Assembly (NCBI GenBank): GCA_020638995.1
Contig: JACKHM010000006.1
Coordinates: forward strand, 248,001-312,000
DNA from: Planctomycetaceae bacterium
Lineage (GTDB): Bacteria; Planctomycetota; Planctomycetia; Pirellulales; Pirellulaceae
Length of the DNA: 64,000 nt
Reading direction: 5' to 3'
Part shown: positions 24,791-34,063 of the stretch, piece after piece
Layout of the letters: each line of letters opens with the position of its first letter
Position numbering within the stretch: the stretch's first letter is position 1
Notes under the pieces: generated by a model
What the model was told of the DNA's origin: nothing
What the model saw: only the letters and a program-made list of their open reading frames with translations
The model's database searches: none
Made by a program: the position numbers and the translations under genes

Positions 24791-26725
24791 TCAACTCCCG
24801 ACCGGCTGAGCCGTAGACGCAACTGCGTCCACACTGGTGTTCCTTCGCCGCTGCCAAATCTCGCGAGCTCCTCGAACCACCACAGGCTCGAAGTTCTTTC
24901 GCAGGTAGTCGAGCAGAGGCCCGCGAGTCCGCAGGGATGAGGGCTCTTGATGATCTACTACGACGCAGACGCGTTGTCGGAGGTCGATGGCGGCGATGAT
25001 TTTCTGCTGCCGATCATCCGTGAACAGGTCTTGCCAGACAGTTGCATTGAATCCCGTCGGAGGCTCGATGCCGCTCCAAACGTAGAGGCTGTTGTGACCG
25101 CTCGGCAAGCACACAAATGTGTCGGCTCGCTCGCGCAGTTGCGCAACCGTCCAGCACTCCTTCGCAACGACATCGTCGGGAAGTCGCAAACGGGTCGCGC
25201 CGGGGAGTTGCAGGCCCGTGAGACGAGAACGCTCGTAACTCAGAAAAGTCGCGCGACACAAGGCCGTTATTACAACTAGCCCGATCAATCCCGTCACCAA
25301 ACCTCGTGCGACTGGAAGCATTTGAGGCTGATTGTCTCGAAGAGTCTTGATCCCGTCGTGGATCGCAACGAGCATCGCCAGAACCAGAGCTAGGGATCCG
25401 ATCGCCATTTGCGTTCCGGGGACTGGGTGTGCGATCAAGGGTTGTAATGCGGCGACAAGGCATAACGTAAGTCGAGCAAAGTCCGCATTGAAGTCCGTGC
25501 TCGTAGTTGTCATTCGGCCAGAGCGAATTGGGAGCAAGATGATCCAAACGTAAGGAGTGAAGTAACTGACGAGCAGACCGATCTGTCCACGGTCTTGCGA
25601 ACCGTGGTAGAGCGGTTGAAAGGTCTCGACGAGATGACGCATGGTAGCCCCCGCCAGTAGCACGACGGGGACAACGTAGACGACTTGAATCCAAGTGCGT
25701 CCAGCTAACGCTCTCCGCGCGGCGAAGATTGCGACGCAAGCAGCTACCGGAGCGAAAGTATGAATCGGAGGGGCATGATAGTGACTGCTAACAAAACTCA
25801 CGTGTTGAAGCAAAATACCTTCCGACAGCCCCTGCCAAGATGTCCCCGCCGCGATGGTGCCTAACGCTACGACCGTCGATACCAGAATCAGCGCGCTCCA
25901 AAAGTAGAATACGTGGCGAAGCTCTAAGATCGGGCTGATTCCGACGCGTCCACCTACCCAAAGTGTCACGCCGATAGACAAGGTGAGCAGCACTGGGAAC
26001 CTATACCCAGTGGAGCTGAACAACTCGTGTCGTCCAATCAAGATGGGCATCACGACCATTGCAATCACAATACTGCTCAGCAACAACTTGCGAATACGCC
26101 CGTCTTGCGTTGCAAAGAGCATCGCTGCAGACAGTGATAACGCTAGAAACAGCCCGACGTTGATCTTCGTCATCAGGCACAGTGCCGTCGCGATACCCAT
26201 TGCGACGAACGATCTTGAATCGACCGAACTTGTATTACACATCGTAGCCAAGAACACACAGGCAGCCACGGCAAGCAAGCACAACTCTTGCGGATGTCCT
26301 GGCTCCATCGCCAATCTTTCCAAATGGAACGCGACGAATAGTAGGCCAATCATCGCGAGAGATCCCGACCGAGTGACTCGATACAGCCACGCAGCCGCCA
26401 GCGCCGAGACACCCGTCCAAACCAGCAGTGTCTTGAATCGTGTTATGTCATGTGTCACCGGCCATTCGGTGACTTGGTGAACGAGTGACGAGAGCCAGTA
26501 GTATGCAGGCCCATACTGCGAATACACCTCATCGTACAAATTGCCGCCGGCCATAAACTGGCACAACGACACCATGACGTAGCCTTCATCGTCATAAGAG
26601 GCGAACGAAGAGAACAGCCTTTGATACCCGGCAACGCCGACGGCAATCGTGGCGATCGCGAATGCGGTGAAAAATCTAAGTTCGACGCAGCGACGCAGCA
26701 GTTTTACCGAAGGCTTTGTAAACAT
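24791..26725 (-). CDS. Polytopic membrane glycosyltransferase, GT39/PMT-like
   Basis: The 644-residue protein has about eleven to thirteen hydrophobic segments. After the first helix the segment SFASYDDEGYVMVSLCQFM contains the acidic pair expected in the first periplasmic loop of GT-C enzymes (GT39/GT83/ArnT), followed by SQYGPAYYWLSSLVHQ. The soluble C-terminus (about 550-644) follows the membrane part. Such enzymes transfer a sugar from a polyprenyl-phosphate donor on the outer face of the inner membrane. It is the last of three genes whose other products are a GT2 transferase, which could make the lipid-linked donor, and a methyltransferase. The gap from GT2 is four nt. Confidence 0.82.
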   Translation of the reverse strand: MFTKPSVKLLRRCVELRFFTAFAIATIAVGVAGYQRLFSSFASYDDEGYVMVSLCQFMAGGNLYDEVYSQYGPAYYWLSSLVHQVTEWPVTHDITRFKTLLVWTGVSALAAAWLYRVTRSGSLAMIGLLFVAFHLERLAMEPGHPQELCLLAVAACVFLATMCNTSSVDSRSFVAMGIATALCLMTKINVGLFLALSLSAAMLFATQDGRIRKLLLSSIVIAMVVMPILIGRHELFSSTGYRFPVLLTLSIGVTLWVGGRVGISPILELRHVFYFWSALILVSTVVALGTIAAGTSWQGLSEGILLQHVSFVSSHYHAPPIHTFAPVAACVAIFAARRALAGRTWIQVVYVVPVVLLAGATMRHLVETFQPLYHGSQDRGQIGLLVSYFTPYVWIILLPIRSGRMTTTSTDFNADFARLTLCLVAALQPLIAHPVPGTQMAIGSLALVLAMLVAIHDGIKTLRDNQPQMLPVARGLVTGLIGLVVITALCRATFLSYERSRLTGLQLPGATRLRLPDDVVAKECWTVAQLRERADTFVCLPSGHNSLYVWSGIEPPTGFNATVWQDLFTDDRQQKIIAAIDLRQRVCVVVDHQEPSSLRTRGPLLDYLRKNFEPVVVRGAREIWQRRRNTSVDAVASTAQPVGS

Positions 26726-26729
26726 GGGA

Positions 26730-27818
26730 CTAAGTCCCTATGGGCTGCGACGTGAAGTCGTCGGCACACGTGCTTGGAGCGATGATTGTCCGCAACGCCT
26801 CGACCTCGGCAAAAGTCTCTTCTAAAGCATCTTCGGCTGATTGTCGGGTGCTACCTTCGGAACGATAGTTGACGTAGTCAGCCACGATGAATTTCGGGCG
26901 ATTGCGAACTTGGTCGTAGATCCGGACAACATACTCGCCAAGCACACTGATACCTAACGCATTCAACGCACCAAAGAACGAAGCGATCATGATGCTGGAA
27001 GTCCAACCGGGAATGGCAAGCCCTGTGACACACTTGTGATACAGCGTAAAGCCCGTAAACGCGATGCAAACAATCAGAGAAAGCACAGCAATCCCATAAA
27101 ACAAGCCTAGCGGCGCTGAGGAAAACGAAAACAACGCAGTCTTTGCAAGTGAGCAAAGCCCTAGGAAAGACACGCGAGGTTGCAAGTCGTGTCGGGCAAG
27201 CCGTTCAACCACCACGCCAGTTTGCCGGAAGCCTACCCACGACCTTAAACCGGCATAGTAGCGATCGTACTCGCCCATCTTCAGAAGATTGTCCAAGACG
27301 CGGCGATCGATTAATCCAAAGTTGCCGGCATCGTGCGGCATTTGCGTCGTTGAGAGCATCCGCAATACGCGATAGAAGGCATAGAAGAGTGTTCGCTTGA
27401 CGAAGCCTTCTTTTCGCTTTTCCCGAATCGCATAGACGACGTCAAATCCTTCCTGCCATTTTGTCACAAATTCGACCAAACAACTTGGTGCGTCTTGCAT
27501 GTCCGAGTCCATCACGACGATGGCGTCGCCGGTCGCATTACTAAGTCCAGCGTGCAATGCTGCTTGATGCCCGAAATTACGCGACAAGTGGAGCACATGG
27601 ACCATGGAGTCGTTGCGTGCAAGTTCGTCCAGAAGTTCCGCACTACCATCCGTTGAACCGTCGTCGACAAACACCAATTCGACTTCGCACCGTGTCGGCA
27701 CCAGGGAGTCAACCACTTGTTCGTACAACGACCGCAGAACAGCGACTTCGTTATAAACAGGCAGCACGATCGAGATGGTGCTCTTTTCGAGAGACTGTCG
27801 TTTGGATGCCTGGCTCAT
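26730..27818 (-). CDS. Family 2 glycosyltransferase with two C-terminal TM helices (GtrB/ArnC/DPM1-like)
   Basis: The 362-residue protein begins with a GT2 fold: ISIVLPVYNEV (residues about 16-26), VFVDDGSTDGS, and the metal-binding DSDMQDAP (the DxD equivalent). Two membrane helices near residues 235-300 (GLFYGIAVLSLIVCIAFTGF and a second pair) match the polyprenyl-phosphate glycosyltransferase subgroup. It should load a sugar onto undecaprenyl phosphate on the cytoplasmic face. The start overlaps the methyltransferase stop by four bases (ATGA) and the GT39-like gene follows, so all three are co-translated. Confidence 0.92.
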   Translation of the reverse strand: MSQASKRQSLEKSTISIVLPVYNEVAVLRSLYEQVVDSLVPTRCEVELVFVDDGSTDGSAELLDELARNDSMVHVLHLSRNFGHQAALHAGLSNATGDAIVVMDSDMQDAPSCLVEFVTKWQEGFDVVYAIREKRKEGFVKRTLFYAFYRVLRMLSTTQMPHDAGNFGLIDRRVLDNLLKMGEYDRYYAGLRSWVGFRQTGVVVERLARHDLQPRVSFLGLCSLAKTALFSFSSAPLGLFYGIAVLSLIVCIAFTGFTLYHKCVTGLAIPGWTSSIMIASFFGALNALGISVLGEYVVRIYDQVRNRPKFIVADYVNYRSEGSTRQSAEDALEETFAEVEALRTIIAPSTCADDFTSQPIGT

Positions 27819-28540
27819 TTGCGAAGTACTCCCACTAGTGAGAGTCCGAACGGAGACGTGGCTTTTCCGAGCCAGCTACGTTCGCAAGAGGCCATCGACA
27901 ACAACATGCGGTTCATCAGTGGCGACACACGGGGAAAGTCGGGCTTGTTGTTGCGCGGCAAGCATTTTTGATAGCCGCGAACAGCGATGGCAGCAGGCAA
28001 GCTGAACGAATTCCAGTGACTTAGCCACTCAACTCTCAACGAAGCATCCGCGGCATCTTGTTGAAGTGTTCGAGAGGTATAGCGACGAAAGTGTCCGAGG
28101 CTCTCGTCCCACTTGCTGTACAGCCAAGGGTAAGCTGGTACCGTGACGATGATGCCGCCATCTGACTGAAGAACATTCGAAACATGCTTCAGAACTTGCA
28201 CCGGATCCGACAAATGTTCGAGGACATCCAGCAAGACCGCGACCCGAACAGACTGCGGTTCGAGCGGCCAAGGTCGCGATAGATCATGTTGCCTGACGTG
28301 TTCAAGCCCTCTTTCATGAGCGTGCTTGATGGACTCTGGCATGATATCAAAGCCATGAACCTCGTAACCAAGTTCACGAAATTCGACTAGATTTCGGGCC
28401 GACCCTACTCCGCCCTCGACCAGAATGCCCGGCGGCGGAAAGTGCTTGGTGAGCAATCGGGTCACGAGCTTCCGCTTGGCCACATGCCACCAGTACGAAT
28501 CTTCGAGTTCAATCAGTTCGTCAAGATGACTTGGATCCAT
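27815..28540 (-). CDS. Class I SAM-dependent methyltransferase
   Basis: The ATG at 28540 (241 residues, MDPSHLDELIELEDSYWWH) is chosen over a longer frame from 28621. The SAM-binding loop reads LVEGGVGSARNLVEFRELGYEVHGFDI, with the acidic ribose contact in FDI, and motif IV is VLLDVLEHLSD. HxxRY-like residues lie near the C-terminal half (LGHFRRYTSRTLQ). Proteins of this type next to GT2/GT39 genes often methylate sugar or lipid-linked glycan residues, but the acceptor is unknown. It starts the three-gene operon and overlaps the GT2 start by four bases. Confidence 0.88.
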   Translation of the reverse strand: MDPSHLDELIELEDSYWWHVAKRKLVTRLLTKHFPPPGILVEGGVGSARNLVEFRELGYEVHGFDIMPESIKHAHERGLEHVRQHDLSRPWPLEPQSVRVAVLLDVLEHLSDPVQVLKHVSNVLQSDGGIIVTVPAYPWLYSKWDESLGHFRRYTSRTLQQDAADASLRVEWLSHWNSFSLPAAIAVRGYQKCLPRNNKPDFPRVSPLMNRMLLSMASCERSWLGKATSPFGLSLVGVLRK

Positions 28541-28692
28541 GATCGCCGGTGGGATTGTAGGGAGTTGGCGGGTTGTAACAGGCGGGGAACGATTTGCGCA
28601 CTGCAATCGCCGTGAAAACATACCTCACGGCTAGGCTCAAGCAAGTTTTCGAGCAGTCGCGGAGCGATGCATTTCACGGTATCTTCAGCCTC

Positions 28693-29949
28693 ATGAGGAC
28701 CGCGACTACCTATTCCCTGAATGCTCGCTTCGTTTTTCCGATCGATCGTCCGCCAATTCGGGATGGATGGATTACGGTTTCCGATGGCCGCATTGACACT
28801 ATCGGCAACCGCCCTGTGGGCGAACGTCACGAACTAGGGAACGTCGCGATTCTGCCCGCGTTTGTAAACGCTCACACACACTTGGAATTCAGCAATCTCG
28901 ACCAGCCGCTAGGTCGCTCCGGTATGAGATTTACAGACTGGATTCGAGAAGTCGTGCGATGGCGAAGAGAGGCGAGCGATCGAAATTCAGGTATCGACTG
29001 GCGTTATGACGCGATTCGATGCGGCATCGCAGAAAGCTTACGTTGCGGAACGGCAATGTTCGGAGAGATCGCAACACTGCCGCGGTCCGAAGGTGACGGG
29101 AGATACGACGCAATGCAAGGCGTTTGCTTTTTGGAGCTCCTTGGATTGGCCGACGAACGACATGACGAATTACTGGCCGCGGCGAAGACGCATCTTGCGA
29201 CCTCCCGGAGCGGAGGGGCGGCACTTTCCCTCGGATTGAGTCCTCACGCACCGTATACCGTCAGCCAAAGATTGGTCGAGAGCGTCGCGAGTTTGGCCGC
29301 GCGTGACCGAGTCCCTGTCGCAATGCATCTCGCCGAGACGCAGGAGGAGCTCGAGTTGCTGCGCTCCGGAAGCGGACCGTTTCAGGAACTGCTGGCCGAG
29401 TTGGGTGCGTGGCACGCGAACGTAATTCCGCAAGGCAGCACACCGCTCGATTATCTAAAGATACTCGCGAAGGCGCACCGGTCGCTGATTGTCCACGGCA
29501 ACTACCTCACGCGTGAAGAGATTGAATTCGCAGGCCAGCAGCGAGATCGGATGTCGGTGATCTATTGCCCTCGCACACATGCCTACTTTGATCATGAACG
29601 CTACCCCTTGCATCAGATGATCCGTTGTGGGGTAAATGTGGCGTTGGGGACTGATTCACGAGCGTCGAACCCAGACTTGAATATGCTCAATGAGTTTCGA
29701 TTTGCGGCACAGCAGCACGAAGACATACCGCTCGCAACCATTTTGCGATTGGCAACCATCAACGGAGCTCTGGCTCTGGGAGTGGAAAGGTCGCACGGAA
29801 CATTAGCTCCGGAGAAGCGGGCGGATCTTGTCGTCATCCCGGTCGCCGAGGATGACCCGAACGACCCACATGAGTTGCTACTTGCCACGACGGGTCATAT
29901 TAGGATGCTCTTTCGCAACGGCCAACAAGTCTTCCCTGAGATCAACTGA
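28693..29949 (+). CDS. Amidohydrolase-superfamily deaminase (chlorohydrolase/SAH-deaminase-like)
   Basis: The ATG at 28693 (418 residues, MRTATTYSLNARF) avoids an antisense-like head from 28594. The metal-binding NAHTHLEFSN (HxH) lies at about residues 60-70, a third His in MHLAETQEE, and the Asp in LGTDSRASNPD completes the site seen in the MTA/SAH deaminase, chlorohydrolase and guanine deaminase branch (COG0402). The reaction is therefore probably hydrolytic deamination of a purine-like or related substrate. It ends 12 bases before the next start and likely forms an operon with it. Confidence 0.88.
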   Translation: MRTATTYSLNARFVFPIDRPPIRDGWITVSDGRIDTIGNRPVGERHELGNVAILPAFVNAHTHLEFSNLDQPLGRSGMRFTDWIREVVRWRREASDRNSGIDWRYDAIRCGIAESLRCGTAMFGEIATLPRSEGDGRYDAMQGVCFLELLGLADERHDELLAAAKTHLATSRSGGAALSLGLSPHAPYTVSQRLVESVASLAARDRVPVAMHLAETQEELELLRSGSGPFQELLAELGAWHANVIPQGSTPLDYLKILAKAHRSLIVHGNYLTREEIEFAGQQRDRMSVIYCPRTHAYFDHERYPLHQMIRCGVNVALGTDSRASNPDLNMLNEFRFAAQQHEDIPLATILRLATINGALALGVERSHGTLAPEKRADLVVIPVAEDDPNDPHELLLATTGHIRMLFRNGQQVFPEIN

Positions 29950-29961
29950 AACGCGTGCACA

Positions 29962-32187
29962 ATGTTCAATGTTCAGAGTGTTCGTATGAAGGCCATGGGA
30001 AGTGGAGTGTCAATCGCTCTTTTGCTAATCGTTTTTGCGGTGGAGGTGATGACGCTTTCACTGGGCGTGCGTGCAGAAGCTCAACTCACGCGTTTATCGT
30101 GCTCTGATTTTGACCCAGCATGTGGTGTCGAAATCAGCGATCAAGGCTCCACAGTATTGCTGACTTGGCCAATCGGCGACGAGCGGCATGCCAGGCTGGC
30201 ATTCAATCTTTCCACAGCAAAGCCACTTATCGACTCCATCGCAGTCGCCCAGCGACCGGACATGCGATTCGAGACGATTGCCGAGTTGCTCGATCCCATA
30301 CTGTTGCTCCGAGTCGGACCACGTGATCTTGAGAAACGTCGTGGCTGGACGATTTTCTTCGACCGTATGCAAGAGAAGCCGAATGAAGTCTTCCTTGCAA
30401 AGTTAGACAGGACCAAGGCTGTCGCATCGAGTGGAGCGAACCGGGCTACGCTGACGATCGGTGGGGTTGAAGCGGGAAACTTTCGCGGTGAGATGCGTTG
30501 GACCTTCTACGCCGGAAGTCCGTTCGTACTTCAAGAAGCCGTCATACGCACCCACGAGGCTGGCACAGCAATTCTTTACGACACGGGATTGGTGTGTCGT
30601 AATATCAAGCCGAAACGTCTGTTGTGGCATGATCCGCTAGGTGGATTGAAGTCAGAATCCACCGCGTCGGTAACTGCGGCCCAGCGACTGGCTGTCAAAG
30701 GGCGAACGATCTGCGGCGAATTCGAACGAGGATCGGTTGCATGTTTTCCCCCGCCTCACCGCTATTTCTATCCGCTCGACTTTTCTGACAATCTAGCCAA
30801 CATCTGGGTTGGCCCGGGATACGATGAGCAGACAAATCCTTTTGGCTTTGGGATTCGGCACGATCCTCGCGGCGATAATCGGTTTGTTCCTTGGTTCAAC
30901 GCGCCGCCCGACACCGATCAGGAACTAGGCATGTTCCTGTTCATCTCTGACGCATCGGCCAAACAGACTCTGAATGAAGTTTTGAAATTGACCAGAGGCG
31001 ATTGTTTTGCCGCACTCCCCGGACACGTTGTCTTTACGAGTCACTATCACGTTGAACATACGCGCGAGTTGCTTGCTGCGCAGTCTCAGGAGGCAAAAGC
31101 GAAGTCCGGCATCACGGTCACCTTGCCCTCCGGTGGCGAGTACCGCATTCCGTTGCGATTGCAGAACCCGGGATTCGTACGCACCTTTCGTGATCTCGGA
31201 GTCGATGCGGTTCACTTGGCCGAGTTCCATTTCGGCCAGCCTCCTCACATGCAAACCGATGAGCGACTTCGACATCTTGAATTGCTGCATGCGGAATGCC
31301 AGCGTTTGAGCGATACCGGCTTCCTGCTGTTACCCGGCGAGGAGCCCAATGTCCATTTGGGAGGACACTGGATCAGCCTCTTTCCAAAGCCAGTTAACTG
31401 GGTACTAAATCGCCCCGAAGGAACTCCGTTCGTGACCGATCATCCGAAACTCGGGAAAATCTATCACGTTGGCGAGGCTGCAGATGTTTTGCGACTACTG
31501 AACGAGGAAGGCGGACTAGCGTGGACGGCACATGCCCGTATCAAGGGATCGACGGGATTTCCCGATGGTTATCGGCAGCAGATGTTCTTTACTTCTGATC
31601 GTTTTCTCGGCGCGGCGTGGAAGGCGATGCCCGCAGACCTATCAAAGCCGCGTCTCGGATCGCGAGTGTTGGACCTCTTGAACGACATGTCGAATTGGGG
31701 TAATTCCAAATACGTGCTTGGCGAAGTTGACGTCTTCCGAATCGAACCTGACCACGAGTTGTATGGTCACATGAATGTCAATTATTTACGGATGGACGAG
31801 CTTCCGAAGTTCGCCGATGGTTGGCAACCGATCCTTGATACGCTACGAGATGGAGCGTTTTTCGTCACCACGGGCGAAGTGCTGATTCCTGAATTCATCG
31901 TGAACGGAAAAAGCTCTGGCGAGAGAACAACAGTAACAAGCGATGGCCTTGCGACAATGAGGCTTGACTTGGAATGGACGTTTCCTTTGGAATATGCCGA
32001 GGTCATCAGCGGCGACGGTCGAGCGGTCAAGCGTCAACGAATTGACCTCTCGAACACCAAGGCATTTGGACGCGATTCGCTGCTGATGAAAGTCGACCTG
32101 GGCGGGCAACACTGGGTGAGAGTCGAGGTGTGGGACATAGCAACGAACGGTGCTTTCACGCAACCGGTTTGGCTCGATATGCAATAG
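29962..32187 (+). CDS. Large exported PHP/CehA-like protein with unknown N-terminal domain
   Basis: The 741-residue protein starts at 29962, or possibly at an ATG 24 or 33 bases later. A hydrophobic N-terminus (SIALLLIVFAVEVMTLSLG) directs export. The first 350 residues form a beta-rich domain I cannot name. From about 350 there are His-rich motifs (TSHYHVEHTREL, HLAEFHFGQPPHMQ, GEEPNVHLGGHW, AWTAHARIKGS) consistent with a PHP-like metal site. The C-terminal stretch LRDGAFFVTTGEVLIPEF is the strand pattern of CehA/McbA-type proteins, also seen in the protein at 60424-62088. Substrate is unknown. It follows the amidohydrolase by 12 bases. Confidence 0.78.
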   Translation: MFNVQSVRMKAMGSGVSIALLLIVFAVEVMTLSLGVRAEAQLTRLSCSDFDPACGVEISDQGSTVLLTWPIGDERHARLAFNLSTAKPLIDSIAVAQRPDMRFETIAELLDPILLLRVGPRDLEKRRGWTIFFDRMQEKPNEVFLAKLDRTKAVASSGANRATLTIGGVEAGNFRGEMRWTFYAGSPFVLQEAVIRTHEAGTAILYDTGLVCRNIKPKRLLWHDPLGGLKSESTASVTAAQRLAVKGRTICGEFERGSVACFPPPHRYFYPLDFSDNLANIWVGPGYDEQTNPFGFGIRHDPRGDNRFVPWFNAPPDTDQELGMFLFISDASAKQTLNEVLKLTRGDCFAALPGHVVFTSHYHVEHTRELLAAQSQEAKAKSGITVTLPSGGEYRIPLRLQNPGFVRTFRDLGVDAVHLAEFHFGQPPHMQTDERLRHLELLHAECQRLSDTGFLLLPGEEPNVHLGGHWISLFPKPVNWVLNRPEGTPFVTDHPKLGKIYHVGEAADVLRLLNEEGGLAWTAHARIKGSTGFPDGYRQQMFFTSDRFLGAAWKAMPADLSKPRLGSRVLDLLNDMSNWGNSKYVLGEVDVFRIEPDHELYGHMNVNYLRMDELPKFADGWQPILDTLRDGAFFVTTGEVLIPEFIVNGKSSGERTTVTSDGLATMRLDLEWTFPLEYAEVISGDGRAVKRQRIDLSNTKAFGRDSLLMKVDLGGQHWVRVEVWDIATNGAFTQPVWLDMQ

Positions 32188-32205
32188 CGAGTTAATACGC
32201 TTGTC

Positions 32206-33837
32206 TCACTCGCTCTCCCGAATTCCCTGAACTTGAATCGTGGGCACACTGATTGCTTCCGTTCCACCGAGCTTCGTTCGCGAGGAGCTGGGGTGATACA
32301 AGGCGTCCGGCTCGTGTTCCGCCCACCACGCAGCGGCCATCCTGTCGGTCCATTCGCTCGCACAATCACAACTCGCCAAAGCCGCCTCGAGGCTTTCCGC
32401 GTTTGGAAATCGATCGTTTGCATCCTTTTGAAGGCAACGCAGCAACACTTGCTCAACATCTGCGGGAACGCTCGAGCAATGTTGTGACGGCGGGATCACG
32501 GCACGAATGTGATGAGCCCGCAATGTCTCAAACGCATTCTTTCCGGTGAAGGGCGGCCGGCCCGTAACCATGTAGTACCCGACCGCTCCCAAGGCATAGA
32601 TATCCGACCGACCGTCGGTCTTGTCATAGTCGATCGACTGTTCCGGTGCCATAAACGCGGGCGACCCGCTGAAACCGGTCGTGGATGATCCAGAGTCATC
32701 TCTTTGGGAATCATCGACGGTTTGTCTTACCAGTCCAAAGTCCAGTAACTTCGCGACGTCGGCGATTCCCCCTCGGCGTGCGGCGAAAATATTGGCCGGT
32801 TTGATATCTCGGTGAATCAATCCTATCGCATGAGCCTCGCGAAGTGCACAACAAGTTTGACGCAGCAAGTGCACGGCTCTGGCACTTGGCATTGGCCCAT
32901 GTCGTTCGACCAATGCCTCCAGGCTCAAGCCTGGCAGCAGTTCCATCACATAGTAAAAAGTTCCGTCATCCGTATGGCCGTAGTCAAAAATCTCGACAGT
33001 ATTCCAATGCGAGAGCTTGGCGGTGGAACGAACTTCGCGTTCGAATTGCTCGATCGCTTTTGCATCTGCTTCGTTTTCGGGCTTGATCAATTTGATGGCA
33101 CAAGGGCGCTTCAGCATGCGATGCTCGGCCTCATAAACCACGCCCATGCCGCCAAGAGCAAGCGGCTGTTTGAGATGGTATTGCCCCAGTTGTCTGGCGC
33201 GGAATGCCTCGCGGCGAACCGAGTTGATGATGTGAGTTCCAAATACGGCCACGACGGCAGCAACTAGAGGCAACGGAACCGGATTTGTCAAATCGCTGGC
33301 CGCGAGGGCGAGATCCGCGTCTTCCGATTTCCATCGCAAAGAGAACAGCACAAGGTATGGCGAGCACGCCGCAGGAATGAGCAGCCACGCAGCTCGCTTC
33401 CAGGTGTTGGGTACGAAGATTCCATACGTCAAGATTGCGACACTACACGCGCACAAGAACTGGTGTTGTGCGGCGACAGCCGAGACGGCGTCGCCGTCAC
33501 CTGCAAAGGCTTCAATGCGTACGTACATCATCATCAACAGGTGGAATGCGAGAGCACCAAAGTTGACCAACTCAGTCGCGCGTAGCTGGAATGTGCTCAG
33601 CGAGATGTTACTTCGCGAGACAAAGTAGGTGGAAATGAATACGAGCAAGACGCACGCTCTCACCGCCACGAGCGGAACATTTCCGATGAAGAGATTGCCT
33701 ACGAACGCAGCGGAGAGAACGATCGAGACAATTAGGGACGCTGCCATAATCCGACGACGCAGTAACGCTGCGGTCTCGTCAGAGAATCGGGGGCGATGCG
33801 TGCCAACAAAACCGACTATTTCGCGCGACCGTTCCAC
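32206..33837 (-). CDS. Membrane-anchored serine/threonine protein kinase with N-terminal multi-TM region
   Basis: The 543-residue protein has about six hydrophobic segments in residues 30-205 and a kinase domain at 219-480. The glycine loop is LGGMGVVYEAE (228-238), the catalytic Lys is in AIKL (K249), the HRDIKPANI loop is at 342-350, DFG at 366-368 and APE follows. The domain is a complete Hanks-type kinase facing the cytoplasm. Most bacterial kinases have the TM after the kinase; here the membrane part comes first and may be the sensor. The C-terminal 60 residues are unassigned. The neighbouring GT4 gene is divergent across about 225 bases with no clear site. Confidence 0.93.
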   Translation of the reverse strand: MERSREIVGFVGTHRPRFSDETAALLRRRIMAASLIVSIVLSAAFVGNLFIGNVPLVAVRACVLLVFISTYFVSRSNISLSTFQLRATELVNFGALAFHLLMMMYVRIEAFAGDGDAVSAVAAQHQFLCACSVAILTYGIFVPNTWKRAAWLLIPAACSPYLVLFSLRWKSEDADLALAASDLTNPVPLPLVAAVVAVFGTHIINSVRREAFRARQLGQYHLKQPLALGGMGVVYEAEHRMLKRPCAIKLIKPENEADAKAIEQFEREVRSTAKLSHWNTVEIFDYGHTDDGTFYYVMELLPGLSLEALVERHGPMPSARAVHLLRQTCCALREAHAIGLIHRDIKPANIFAARRGGIADVAKLLDFGLVRQTVDDSQRDDSGSSTTGFSGSPAFMAPEQSIDYDKTDGRSDIYALGAVGYYMVTGRPPFTGKNAFETLRAHHIRAVIPPSQHCSSVPADVEQVLLRCLQKDANDRFPNAESLEAALASCDCASEWTDRMAAAWWAEHEPDALYHPSSSRTKLGGTEAISVPTIQVQGIRESE

Positions 33838-34063
33838 ATCTCTCTCGTAAATCTGGGGCAGGAGGCTATCTAGTGTCTAGGAGTATGCAGTTAGTCTTGA
33901 ATGGAAGCAACTGATTTGCTAGTCCTCACTGATTCGATGCGATCGTGAGGGGCGGTTTTGACTCAACAGGCAGAACCTGGCCTCCTCAGTTACAATTCGA
34001 ATCGAATGGCATCCTCGAAATGTCGTGCCGTGCAACTTGTTCCTCCCTGCTGCTGAGTAAGAA

